Of a stretch of 64,000 nt of DNA, positions 28,020 to 38,849 are shown one piece after another. Both the position numbers and the translations under genes were made by a program. The DNA is from Limnephilus marmoratus. Its lineage: Eukaryota > Arthropoda > Insecta > Trichoptera > Limnephilidae. Position 1 is the first letter of the stretch. Each line of letters starts with the position of its first letter. The DNA is taken from the NCBI GenBank assembly GCA_917880885.1, contig OU862920.1, forward strand, positions 186,001-250,000, in the 5' to 3' direction. Under the pieces are notes generated by a model. The model searched no databases, had not been told where the DNA came from, and was given only the letters and a program-made list of their open reading frames with translations.

Positions 28020-29114
28020 CAGTGGCGGTTCTTCTCAAGGGGACGGTGGGGACAGACCCCACTTCATATTTCAGAAACCTTTTGAAAATTTTTTCGATGC
28101 TTTATGTTCACAAACAACATTAATTCTTAACATAAAAGTAATTATTAACATTTCCAAAAACATAATCTATAATTTCAATTCAGAACATTTTTAAGCTCGA
28201 AAATGAAAAAGTTTCTTCGGACGAACATGCGACCGCTCCGCTCACTTCCTTGTTGCGTACTAACTACGCGATTTCGACGATCGCGACTCGCGATTCTGGC
28301 TCGAATCTAGCAGTTGCCACCCGCCATGCGCACTGCGCAAACCGTTCTGCGCACCAGGGGGACATCACGGCATTTTTTCCTTGAAATTTATATCTTTTAT
28401 TCGTACTGAATACGTTTCTTAGGGATTTCGCGAATTCGCGCATGCGCATTTGAGTCATAGTATCTTTCTCGTGGGGATAAACTGTAGGATCCCCTCGTGG
28501 ATAATTGGGCGTTTGTTTTCGTTCAATTTGAAAGATGTTAGCTATGCACGTACCGGGATTCGCGTTAGTGGTATTATTGTTGTACGTATTTTGTTATTTT
28601 ATTTATTGCTTCTTCTTCTTCTTCACAATTTATATGTACATATATTTTTAGCATGTAATTATTAACCCCACTAGGGTTCGCCTGTATTCGCTTTATTAAA
28701 ATAATAATATAGGTCGGATTATTTCTAAAGCGCCGTTCTGGTGGAAAATTTACCTCAAAGGCGCTCTAAACCTAAGTTGGTTGAATTATATTTGTAATTT
28801 TTAATTAAGTTTTATATTAATATGTGTACCTATTTGGTATTTCTGGTGAGGTGCGTAACTTATCCAATAATATTTTTGTGAGAAAAATATATATTTATTC
28901 AAAAAATTAATGAATTATTTACTTTAGACTTTAGACATTAGAATTGAAAACATAAAAAATATACCTACTCGTGCAGGTACATGAATATAAAAGAGTAGGT
29001 ATTTTGAATGTTCTCAATTATACTGAGGTAAATTATCATGTAAGTATATTTATTTATATCTACACATAAAAAATATCTGTCCCCACCATCGAAATTGTGC
29101 TCGAGCCGCCACTG
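28020..29114. mobile_element. 1.1-kb hAT element, copy 1
   Basis: The ends CAGTGGCGGTTCTTC and complement of CAGTGGCGGCTCGAG are flanked by identical 8-bp GCTATATG (28012-28019, 29115-29122). A nearly identical inverted copy is at 34822-35928. Two small ORFs (64 and 71 codons) persist in both copies but resemble no protein and are not called. Confidence 0.95.
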
Positions 29115-29149
29115 GCTATATGAGTAAATGCTATCTGGTGGCATGTGTG

Positions 29150-29700
29150 TCAGTGACGTTACTAATATTGAGCACGCTCAAATGAGTATGCTCACAAATC
29201 AATAGCCGGTTGATTTGAAAGCACGCCACTGGATTGTGCTGGGTGGGAGGGAAAGTACTCTAAACTATGTGTGAACAGGCTTGCTATTGATGAGTACGCT
29301 CATTTCAATCCGGTCTCAGTCAGAACCAAAATAGTTTTTTTTTCTTGTGCCAAATGTATCTCAAGTAATTGCTTTGCAAGCAACATGGTTATTTTGTTGA
29401 CTTTTGTGCGGATGAAACTGACTTTATTATGTCATAACTATACAACCGTTGACATCTTGGATCCACATCAATAGTTTTTTTTTGCAGAAAAATTCTTAAA
29501 TAATTGGGTTGCAAGCAAAAAGATTATTTAGTTTAGTTCTAGGCGGAAGGAACGATGTTGACATATATTTAACAAGAGCATTCTCACAAAGAGCATGTGT
29601 GTTCAATTGTTGGCTTTGAGCAGACTCATGCATGAGTATGTTGATGAGCATGCTCATTTATGAGCAAGTGTGACAGTACTATTATTGATAGGTATCTATT
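29150..29700. repeat. Cluster of TGAGYRYGCTCA near-palindromes
   Basis: GAGCACGCTC, GAGTATGCTC, GAGTACGCTC and GAGCATGCTC occur repeatedly, with two larger inverted blocks near 29170 and 29640 that could be the ends of one decayed element. No target duplication was found. Confidence 0.55.
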
Positions 29701-29709
29701 TCTATAATA

Positions 29710-30330
29710 ATGTATTTGAATCGTTTATTATGACAAAAGCAAAACATTCGAATCAATTTTTATAACAATGCAATTCCCACTGCTATTACTCTCAAAGTTT
29801 GGAGAGTCAGATATTTTTGTTGAAATGAATAAGTTATGTCAAACTCAATTTATAAAAAAAATATTTTTTTAAAAGTGAATAATTTTTCTCCTTCGCCCGT
29901 CAGTCTTCAGTTTACAGATTGCAGCACCTGTCTGACTTAGTAAAATGCGCCGTGGAAGTTTCAGATCAAGCTCTTGATTTTCTTGTACTTTGATATACCT
30001 TTAGGTATTTTAATGCCAAAAATTCACGGAACTGAACAAATGTGTACGATTTTACAATAAGGTCGCTAGCATAGGAGTAGGCGGTAAACACAAAGAGCTT
30101 AGTTAGTCAAAGTACTGGAAATAGTCATATAGTTTTAGAAAGCAACGAAGGGTGAGATAAAATTATTTTTACGGAGGATAATATAATAATAAAATGTGCA
30201 GCTAGTGGCGAACACAGAGCGGCGTAAGCAAAGCGGGTTCGCAATAAAAATTGGAAAGCCTGGATATTTTCGACAAGGACTAATAAAACCCAATCGCCGC
30301 GCTGAGCCGAGCGACGGGCCATAAACCTTT
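29710..30330. other. Nothing recognised
   Basis: AT-rich intergenic sequence without a supported gene. Confidence 0.4.
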
Positions 30331-31140
30331 TCGTTTGACCCTTGCAGCTGCCGCCGATGGAATTAGTTTTGAAGATCTACCCCAGAGCAGGACGGAAGAC
30401 ACGAGCGAGAATTTCACATTTCACCACGAAGTCAGTCACCTTCTACCCGGCCAGGGGATAGTACTCCGCTCCGCAGAGTGCAGCGTCCCGAACTGACCGG
30501 GGCTTGCGCGAACCGAATTCCGACTAGGGATAAAAAAACAGTAGCGCTTTGCAACCCAGCCAGGGCTTTGCAAACGCTTTCCGAACTACACTGCACGCGA
30601 CCCCACGCAATTTCCGACCAGGGAAATTACCAGACACGCTCGCGGATTCCAACCAGGAACCGCCGTTACGTTCGTGAACTTCCGCCAGAAAGTCCAACCA
30701 AGTGACCGTGGAAATTCTGACCAGGAATTTGCGCAAGTTCCACTTTGCACAAATTTTCACTACAAAAAACTCTCGCAACAACAAGTGCAATAACAAGTAA
30801 AAAAAAATAGATAACTAAGTGTAAAGTGCCTAGTGACTGTGTGCGTTCGCGGAGACTCCATCATCAGCATCCAAAGGGAAGTGACTGAACATTTTATTTA
30901 TTTTAACTACCGAAGTGATTAGACTCTGAACAATTACATAAAGACCTTACCGTAGAATTAAGCAAACAGACTTTCTAATTTTAAGACTAATTAATTAAGT
31001 AGTTTTAAGACTAACATTAGGTTAATAATTAACACCTGCCTTTTGTGTCCTAATGTAATAAATGTGTCGTTTCGTAAATCAGTAGCTTTTTTTAATTGTT
31101 CCTCCTTAATTTTAAGTTTATAGTTTTAGTTTGAACCCGC
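30330..31140 (+). other. Compositionally distinct block, possible solo LTR or 5' exon
   Basis: GC-richer than its surroundings, with repeated ACCAGG-type motifs, AATAAA at about 31056 and GTGTCGTTTCGTAAATCA after it. It ends in a small hairpin, CCGCCATAAGGCGCGGG. It looks like a transcribed leader with a polyadenylation site, as in an LTR, but no partner or duplication is visible. No convincing ORF. Confidence 0.3.
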
Positions 31141-31258
31141 CATAAGGCGCGGGCGTATCAACTTCATCATCCGTTAAAAAATTTGAAAAATAAGAGTTTT
31201 TTTGCGGTTAGGTACCCAGAGAGCAAAAACATTTACGTTAAATTTTTGTATAGGCCCT

Positions 31259-32277
31259 AGTACACGTTGGGCCAACGCGCTCGGCCAACGCGTTGGCCAG
31301 ATTTTTGTGGTTACCGTTCACACGTTGGCGTGTCTCATTCTGCGTCGATCGCTAGACGGAGATGGACGTCAGCGAAGCCGCCGCAATATACTTGTACAGC
31401 GCGATGCGATGTATTCTGTATGTAGCCATTAATGACTCTTTTTTTTAAATTCAGTTAGTGGAATATTCATATTATCTGCTATTCTACTCCAAGCATCATT
31501 ACACTGAATTTTTTTTTTGGTAGGTATACTCACAGATTACCACATAGAACAGTCCAATAATATTTCAAGAGGTTTAAATAACCCATCAATATTGATATGA
31601 ATTATCATTATGTGTCCGACTTAAACGATTTTCTTTCCCAGAACTCTCCTCTCCTTCCTTTCCTTAAAAAAACCTCCACACAGCATCCCCAAAGATGGCA
31701 TAGGACCTGGGGGAAATTATTTTCCTCAGGGCCTCCTGTGTTAAGCTCATGTAAAAAAAGAACAGTCCAATAATATTTCAGGAGGTTTAAATAACCCATC
31801 AATATTGATATGAATTATTATTTTGAATATTGATATTTTTGAAATCGATCCAGTAGTTTTGAGTTTATTCGTTACAAACTACAAAAATACAAATCATTCC
31901 TCATTATTATATTAGTGTGATTATCATTACTCTGAAATCACAACTAAATATGTATTATTATTGTGATAATAATCAATTAGCCTAAACATTTCATCAATAC
32001 TCCAAGACGCCATGTTCGTGAAACGATCGTTGGAACAATTAAGCGCGACAAACAGCGTCCGCTCCGGCCGACGCGTATTTATGAATTATGAACTGAGCGC
32101 TCGGCCAACGTCTGAACGCTGTTTGTGGCTTGCGACAAATTCCTTTGATTTGTGCACGAAAAACCGACACCCATCGGCTCGTCGGCGAGCGTTGGCCGCA
32201 AGCGCCAAAAACACACAAAATAGCCCTGTACACGTTGGCCCAGCGCTTTGGCCGAGCGCGTTGGCCCAACGTGTACT
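31259..32277. mobile_element. DNA transposon-like element with long GC-rich ends
   Basis: The ends AGTACACGTTGGGCCAACGC and its complement match over about 30 bp. Further TTGGCC/GGCCAA palindromes lie just inside. No obvious target duplication, so the superfamily is open. A dispersed repeat (31628-31755) is inserted in it. No transposase. Confidence 0.7.
31628..31755. repeat. Dispersed retroposon-like repeat, copy 2 (inverted)
   Basis: Inverted relative to the copy at 21.6 kb: CCCAGAACTCTCCTCTCCTT, then CACACAGCATCCCCAAAGAT. It lies in the element at 31259-32277, where an AACAGTCCAATAATATTTCA stretch occurs on both sides (31550, 31763) as a possible target duplication. Confidence 0.75.
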
Positions 32278-32312
32278 GGACTCTTATGAAAATCAAGTGT
32301 GTCTATGGTGTG

Positions 32313-32852
32313 CAGGGTTGCCAACTTAGGGGTTTTCCCCCAGATTTAGGGGGAAAATAAGTGGGATCGGATTTTTTTAGGGGTATTTTTGGGGGTTTTG
32401 TGATTCCTTATATTTTTTTAAATTTTTATTATATCGTATACGCGGAGCACTCACACACTTCACAACTTTATTTGTTGACTACTAAAATAAGCTGCGGAAT
32501 AGACTCTCCATTGAAATGCTTTAAAGCATGATGATGGTTCGGTTCACATTAAATCGAAATGGTGGATCTTGCACTACATTTAATCCATCTCCTGAAATGT
32601 TTTAAGCTTATTCAATGTTAACATGTTTGATTTAAAAAAAACTGATTCTTCTCAAGAAAATGATGCAATATTTGATGTTTTAAATAATTCATAAATATAG
32701 ATTATTAAAAAAACATTACAGAATATCATTTATTAATTATCATTCATTATTTTTACAAAAAAAAATTAGGGGTATTTTCAAGTAATTTGCCCGTTTCTAG
32801 GGGTTTTTGAGTTTAGTTTAGGGATAAATATTTTTGAGAGTTGGCAACACTG
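32313..32852. mobile_element. 540-bp non-autonomous hAT
   Basis: The ends CAGGGTTGCCAACTTA and complement of CAGTGTTGCCAACTCTCA are flanked by identical 8-bp ATGGTGTG (32305-32312, 32853-32860). No ORF. It is immediately next to the element ending at 32277. Confidence 0.9.
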
Positions 32853-32860
32853 ATGGTGTG

Positions 32861-33697
32861 GCTTGCCACCTATATGCCACCTATCAACTGTCAGTTGTCA
32901 GTGTTGTCACTGTTGTCACATTCTTATAAACTTAAATGTGACGAAGGTGACCTAAACTAACAACATCGAATATGAACATTATACTAGTTAGCCGTCATTT
33001 AATTGTCAAAGAAATTATTTGTAAAGAACACGGCAGGTTTGAAACTTTGAAGGGCTTCATAATAACAGCATTTATTTGTTCATATATGCAAGTCTGCTTT
33101 CATAAAGCATATTCCACACATTCACGGACACTAACTTGCTGGCAAACAGAGATTCCAAGTTACACGATGTGTTTTGTAGAAGAGAAAGAAAAATTTGTGT
33201 TTTGTAAAAAAAATCATTAATTATGCATTAAACCGCTTACTCGTTAATACGGAATATTTTTTTTCAAACAGTTATATTTAGCTTTATTATTACGAAAAGT
33301 GAGTATTTATTTCGGGGGAGGCCAAAAACATGGAAAGAAATGTATTAAAATAATTACACAAACCCGCTAGACAAACCCTGCGTAGCCAAACAAACCATTC
33401 AAAAGCGTAGGCTGTTTTTTAAAGTAAAGATGACATACACAAGCCCGCTAGACAAACCCTGCTTTATTGTCTATTAGTTAAAAAAGGAACATTCCGTATT
33501 ATCCGTGCATCAAATTTTGACAACACGAACGTTCCGTATTATCCGTGAGGTGGCTAACTGCATATTTACCAAAAATTCCAACAAAGTAAACGGAAGTCAG
33601 TAAGTAATAAAATCGAGTGCAGTTAACACGCGGTAGAAGCGAAACTTTACCGAAACAATCTCAACCAAAGTGAGGTCATAATCTAAGCAGCCAATGA
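32861..33697. other. Intergenic, short direct repeats only
   Basis: GCTAGACAAACCCTGC occurs twice (about 33365 and 33450), as does CGTTCCGTATTATCCGTG in part. Related to the foldback family but without clear ends. Confidence 0.4.
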
Positions 33698-33982
33698 GTG
33701 CAGAACTGGCGCCATTTCCGTTTTATATCTCAACAAATAGGAACTTGGATAGGAGTTTTATGCTTCGCAGGTGCTGTATGCGTCATTTCCGTTATATCCG
33801 AATTCCTACTCAGAACACGGGGCTTTTACATTGGAGGACCGGGAGGAATGCAGATCCCGCCAATGTCAGGGAATTTAATAAAAATGCACTTTCTAGATGA
33901 GAAAAGTGTGGTGAAGTTGAATAAAAAAGAAATTAAGGTGCTCTCGGCAAAATTGAGGGAGATACAGCCGTTTAAAGTATGA
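33698..33982 (+). CDS. Hypothetical small membrane protein, 94 aa
   Basis: I do not recognise this protein. The ORF has one strong hydrophobic segment (about residues 13-37, IGTWIGVLCFAGAVCVISVI and on). A Gly/Pro turn (YIGGPGGMQIPPMSG) follows, and the tail is charged and Lys-rich, ending LREIQPFKV. This is the layout of a single-pass membrane protein with a soluble C-terminus. AATAAA directly overlaps the stop region, unusually close. GTGCAG at the start could be a splice acceptor, so this may be a last exon. The 3' half has an inverted, still-open copy at 35985-36124. Confidence 0.4.
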   Translation: MQNWRHFRFISQQIGTWIGVLCFAGAVCVISVISEFLLRTRGFYIGGPGGMQIPPMSGNLIKMHFLDEKSVVKLNKKEIKVLSAKLREIQPFKV

Positions 33983-34419
33983 ATAAAATGTCACTTCCTG
34001 AACCGATACTACGCCATTGCCAATGTTTGGTTTATGCCGAAAACGATGTTTTTACCGCGTTTTAAGTGGAGAACTTTAATCTGGAAGGTGAAAGAAAGCG
34101 CGGAAAGCAATAAAAAAAAAATGAATAAGTAATTAATTTGCAATTGCGTTAAGTAAAATTTCACTTCGCCAATCAACACTATTGATAGCCCACCCGCCAT
34201 TTTATCAATTGTCACTATAATGTTGGTATCCCTGACCTGATGCAAACAACACGGCTAGACACGATTGTAGCCGACTTCGTGAGATACATGAGGCGCGTAA
34301 TTATGAAATTTGTCTAGCGGGCTTTTTTTCAACGTTTTTATAAACTGTCTTTCACCTTCCAAATTAAAGTAACCTAACCTAAGACTACGCTAAACATGGT
34401 TTGTGTAACATGGTTTGTG

Positions 34420-34610
34420 CCCCTTTATAACGCCTACTCGCGTCAACGCAAGAAAAACATCCCAGTTTTCAAATAGTTTAGCGGCTACGCTAGGTTTGTG
34501 TAACATGGTTTGTGCCCCTTTATAACGCCTACTCGCGTCAACGCAAGAAAAACATCCCAGTTTTCAAATAGTTTAGCGGCTACGCTAGGTTTGTGTAACA
34601 TGGTTTGTGA
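34420..34610. repeat. Tandem repeat, unit about 95 bp
   Basis: CGCCTACTCGCGTCAACGCA to TTTAGCGGCTACGCTAGGTT plus TGTGTAACATGGTTTGTG occurs twice in full with flanking partial copies. The same block is single in the loop of the foldback at 25.8 kb. Confidence 0.9.
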
Positions 34611-34821
34611 TTCTGGCATACAATCTCACACGACGAAAGCTAATGTAAATTTTACGTAATCGAAATTTAGAATGAAATATTTTCCACTGTGCATATTAAC
34701 CGTTGCCAGCGATCTCCAAAAATTACCATTATTAATTCTGTTTTTCATAATTACGCGCCTTATTATATATCCCACGAAGTCGGCTACAATCGTATCAAGC
34801 TTCGTTTATATCAAGTCTGAG

Positions 34822-35928
34822 CAGTGGCGGCTCGAGCACAATTTCGATGGTGGGGACAGATATTTTTTATGTGTAGATATAAATAAATATACTTACATGA
34901 TAATTTACCTCAGTATAATTGAGAACATTCAAAATACCTACTCTTTTATATTCATGTACCTGCACGAGTAGGTATATTTTTTATGTTTTCAATTCTAATG
35001 TCTAAAGTCTAAAGTAAATAATTCATTAATTTTTTGAATAAATATACATTTTTCTCACAAAAATATTATTGGATAAGTTACGCACCTCACCAGAAATACC
35101 AAATAGGTACACATATTAATATAAAACTTAATTAAAAATTACAAATATAATTCAACCAACTTAGGTTTAGAGCGCCTTTGAGGTAAATTTTCCACCAGAA
35201 CGGCGCTTTAGAAATAATCCGACCTATATTATTATTTTAATAAGGCGAATACAGGCGAACCCTAGTGGGGTTAATAATTACATGCTAAAAATATATGTAC
35301 ATATAAATTGTGAAGAAGAAGAAGAAGCAATAAATAAAATAACAAAATACGTACAACAATAATACCACTAACGCGAATCCCGGTACGTGCATAGCTAACA
35401 TCTTTCAAATTGAACGAAAACAAACGCCCAATTATCCACGAGGGGATCCTACAGTTTATCCCCACGAGAAAGATACTATGACTCAAATGCGCATGCGCGA
35501 ATTCGCGAAATCCCTAAGAAACGTATTCAGTACGAATAAAAGATATAAATTTCAAGGAAAAAATGCCGTGATGTCCCCCTGGTGCGCAGAACGGTTTGCG
35601 CAGTGCGCATGGCGGGTGGCAATTGCTAGATTCGAGCCAGAATCGCGAGTCGCGATCGTCGAAATCGCGTAGTTAGTAGTACGCAACAAGGAAGTGAGCG
35701 GAGCGGTCGCATGACTCGCATGTTCGTCCGAAGAAACTTTTTCATTTTCGAGCTTAAAAATGTTCTGAATTGAAATTATAGATTATGTTTTTGGAAATGT
35801 TAATAATTACTTTTATGTTAAGAATTAATGTTGTTTGTGAACATAAAGCATCGAAAAAATTTTCAAAAGGTTTCTGAAATATGAAGTGGGGTCTGTCCCC
35901 ACCGTCCCCTTGAGAAGAACCGCCACTG
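34822..35928. mobile_element. 1.1-kb hAT element, copy 2 (inverted)
   Basis: Full-length inverted copy of 28020-29114 with identical 8-bp flanks AGTCTGAG (34814-34821, 35929-35936). Near identity of the two copies implies recent mobilisation by a transposase encoded elsewhere. Confidence 0.95.
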
Positions 35929-35984
35929 AGTCTGAGATACCAGCATTACAACAGTAACAAAATGGCGAATCAGTTCACGAAGTG

Positions 35985-36124
35985 TCATTTTATTAATTCT
36001 TTAAACGGCTGTATCGCCCTCAATTTTGCCGAGCGCACCTTAATTTCCTTTTTATTCAACTTCTCCACACTTTTCTCATCTAGAAAGTGCATTTTTATTA
36101 AATTCCCTGACATTGGCGGGATCA
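35985..36124 (-). pseudogene. Partial inverted copy of the small membrane-protein ORF
   Basis: It begins at IPPMSGNLIKMHFLDEKSV and stays open through the tail with several substitutions (KSVEKLNKKEIKVRSAKLRA), but ends ELIK instead of V. The hydrophobic segment is missing and a stop lies just upstream. Probably non-functional. Confidence 0.6.
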
Positions 36125-36299
36125 CCACTTACCCGCTCTGGTATAGGTAACAGATGGTTGCCCCTTCAAGGCTCTTGCAAGGATTCTAATTTTTTTGGTA
36201 AAAATGACTCTACACTTGATAACGAAACTAGACCTCCAATGTCCCTGCATACGTTATTAGTAAGCAGTATGCAAGTGCTTAGCGGGAAATACAGATAAA

Positions 36300-37510
36300 A
36301 TAGGGCTGTAGAAGTTTCACTAAAAAATTTTAAAAAGCTTTTTCAAAGAACGTTGAACATTATGTCATATTATTTATTACATGTCACTTTAGCACTGTAG
36401 TGTGGCGCTATGTGCGTAGACGACTAAAATAGTAGGATATATGACAGAAATAAATAACACAATTAAAACAACGAAAAGGTTCAGCTATACATCCAGGATT
36501 TCTCCTGGAATGTACCTGGATTTCAGCAGTGCCTCTAAATGTTTGCAGAAGACCCGTATTTATTCATGAATTGTACATTTTCATAATATTCTAATGCAAA
36601 ACTTATGAAACTATGTATTGACAAAAAAAACATAACAAAATAATATGAAACACTAACAATATTATAATTTAGTAAATAATTATTGAAGAAGAAGATAATA
36701 CTAACAAATCTAAACGAAATATGAAAAATAGCAAGATACAGAGAAATAGAAAGGTAACGGTCACAACTGGGAATCGAACCCAGGATCTCTTATCTAACCG
36801 TAATAGACAAATAAACACAAACCTGATTATTTCTGAAACTTATCATAAATATTAAGATATGAAATTTATGATAAGTTGCAGTATGTTTACATAGTTGCAG
36901 TAAGTTTTTTATTATTTCTGAAACTTTATTTCTAATGTGTAAACTTACTGAAGTTAAATCATTATTATAATATATTTCATTACATTGATTATCTCCGTCA
37001 CCGACAGCACAGACTGTTTTATCTCCCGGCTTGCAGAACTAACTTGCCAATGGTCACCGCCGCCAGTCTTGTGGTCAGGTTAAATAAAATCTCTTTGAAT
37101 AATGATATGTTTAACATCAGTGAAGCACAATTTAGACGGCAAACTTTGTTGCTGTCAGTTTAAATCTGCTTATCATATCTTAAATATTTTCTCACTTTAC
37201 AAAACTTGACTGCCCTATCCGTTGTGTTTAAAAGACGTATATTATATAAATTGTCATATTTTCTCGAAAACTTTGTCAATAGACATTGTGTCCGTGAATG
37301 CGTTAAAGTTGCAAGAAATGACTATTTAATTAAACTTTATAGGACAATTGGAACATTATAGGACAATCAGGCCCTGCTCTTGACATGACATGACCTGGGC
37401 GACCAAAACTCAGGCCCTGCTCTTGACATGACATGACCTGGCCAAAACATGACCAAAACTCTTACTTACAAAACTATTTATCCATATTCCATTTGTACAT
37501 TTTTAGTGGG
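36300..37510. other. Intergenic, nothing firm
   Basis: No gene found. A tRNA-like T-arm (minus strand CTGGGTTCGATTCCCAG near 36775) has no matching 5' half. CAGGCCCTGCTCTTGACATG is directly repeated near 37370 and 37410. Confidence 0.5.
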
Positions 37511-37535
37511 AAATCTATATATAAAAATCAAAATA

Positions 37536-38100
37536 TGCTAGCTTCTGGATTTGTAGTTCCCGGCATGCGTTGCTATGCCACTTAATAAAGAAATTATTTC
37601 TCCCTGCGTGTCTTTTCCCATTCATCCAGTTCCCCTTCCGCCTCCTCTTCCTCTCCCGCATCCCCTTCCCCTCTCGCGTTTCCACTCCTCCTTCTCCGCC
37701 TTCCCTCTACCCACTTCCCTCTCCCGCTTACCCCGTCCCGCGAACTCCCTTCCCGAGTTCCCCTCCCCCCTCCCGAGTTTCCCTCCCCCATCCCGAGATT
37801 CCTTCCCCCTCTCATGAACTGGCCTCCCGAGTTCCTCTCCCCGCTCCTGGGTTCCCCCCCACCCAACCCTCCCCCCTTCCGCATTACATACATTCAGTCC
37901 CGGTACATTCAGTTTTTAAACAGCTCGCGAGCCACCTATTGCAATTTTTTTACACAAATTGAATGCCAGAGCTCACCAGTTAATATAGAAACCATCGCGG
38001 GCAAGCACACATCAAATCTCCCTAAAGTTTTATCGATATCGGATGAACGGTTAGCAACGCATAATTTTATGATGCCAGAACTTACTATCTAATATATTAA
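37536..38100 (-). mobile_element. Polypurine Helitron, inverted copy
   Basis: Inverted relative to 1200-1585: it begins with the complement of GCATGCCGGGAAC. It has a C/T-rich core at 37620-37875, then CAGTTTTTAAACAGCTCGCG, and continues into the GATGAACGGTTAGCAACGCA unit. Proline-rich ORFs across it are artefacts. Confidence 0.6.
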
Positions 38101-38109
38101 ATTCTCGTG

Positions 38110-38840
38110 TCACGGTGTTAGTTATCATACTCCTCCGAAACGGCTGGACCAATTTTTATGAAATTTTGTGTGCTTATCTGGTAGGTCAGAGAATCGACCA
38201 ACATCTATTTTTCATACCCCTAAAAGTAAAGGTGTTCCACTCCGAATTTTTTTTTTTTTTTGGACAAATTTTTTATTTTTTATTTTTTTTATGGTGAGGC
38301 ATTAAAAATACATGCAGCCCTAAATTTTCACCCTTCTATCATTAACCCCTATTTTTTAAAAGTGATATTAGTAATTCAAACCGGTGTCACTTCTGACCCG
38401 ATGAGAACGAAGCCGGCCTCTTTTCTCTAATTTTAAATTTTTTACTAATCAATTACTGTTTGATATTGTTACAACAAACATGATTCACGGTCCATGCGGT
38501 AATTTGAATCGTTCATCGCCTTGCATGGTAGACGGAAATCTTAATATATAAAACAAAGTCGGGTTAGTTACACTATTTATAACTCGAGATCGGCTGGTCC
38601 GATTATGATGATTGATGATCTTTGATTTGTTGGATTTGTCTCCGCCCCGTATAATATAATAAATATTAAATAAAAGCAAAAATTATGAAGATAATGAAAT
38701 TTTTCATACATTTTGTACGGAACGAATTCTCATATTTTGAAAGAACTGCGGCAATATTGTGATAGGTATAATATTTAACTGTGCGTGAATTAAAAAAAAA
38801 AATAAAAAAGGTCAAATGTAAATGCGATGTTTGTTTTACT
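38110..38840. other. Helitron-like 5' sequence and unassigned DNA
   Basis: TTCTCGTGTCACGGTGTTAG followed by CGAAACGGCTGGACCAATTT resembles the 5' part of common insect Helitrons. The end is not defined. The remainder is unassigned. Confidence 0.4.
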
Positions 38841-38849
38841 TTTGTTCTT

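Larger units (their letters stand above)
33850..36124. repeat. Inverted duplication with TE-filled spacer
   Basis: The right end of the small ORF and following sequence (33850-34230) reappear inverted at 35937-36124 and, across a later hAT insertion, at 34730-34821. The spacer has the foldback family (GTAGCCGACTTCGTG-GATA, 34265 and inverted at 34775) and the tandem block below. Confidence 0.8.

Noticed and set aside
28264..28665. 64 and 71-codon ORFs conserved in both 1.1-kb hAT copies
   Set aside because: Conservation is explained by recent copying of the element; no resemblance to a transposase.
30478..30796. Overlapping 75 and 90-codon ORFs on both strands
   Set aside because: No domain pattern; sits in a GC-richer block that looks like a leader or LTR.
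36755..36830. tRNA-like T-arm and 3' stem on the minus strand
   Set aside because: Only the 3' half can be drawn; no D-arm or matching acceptor strand. At most a SINE remnant.
37570..37962. 130-codon proline/serine ORF
   Set aside because: C/T-rich core of the inverted polypurine Helitron.
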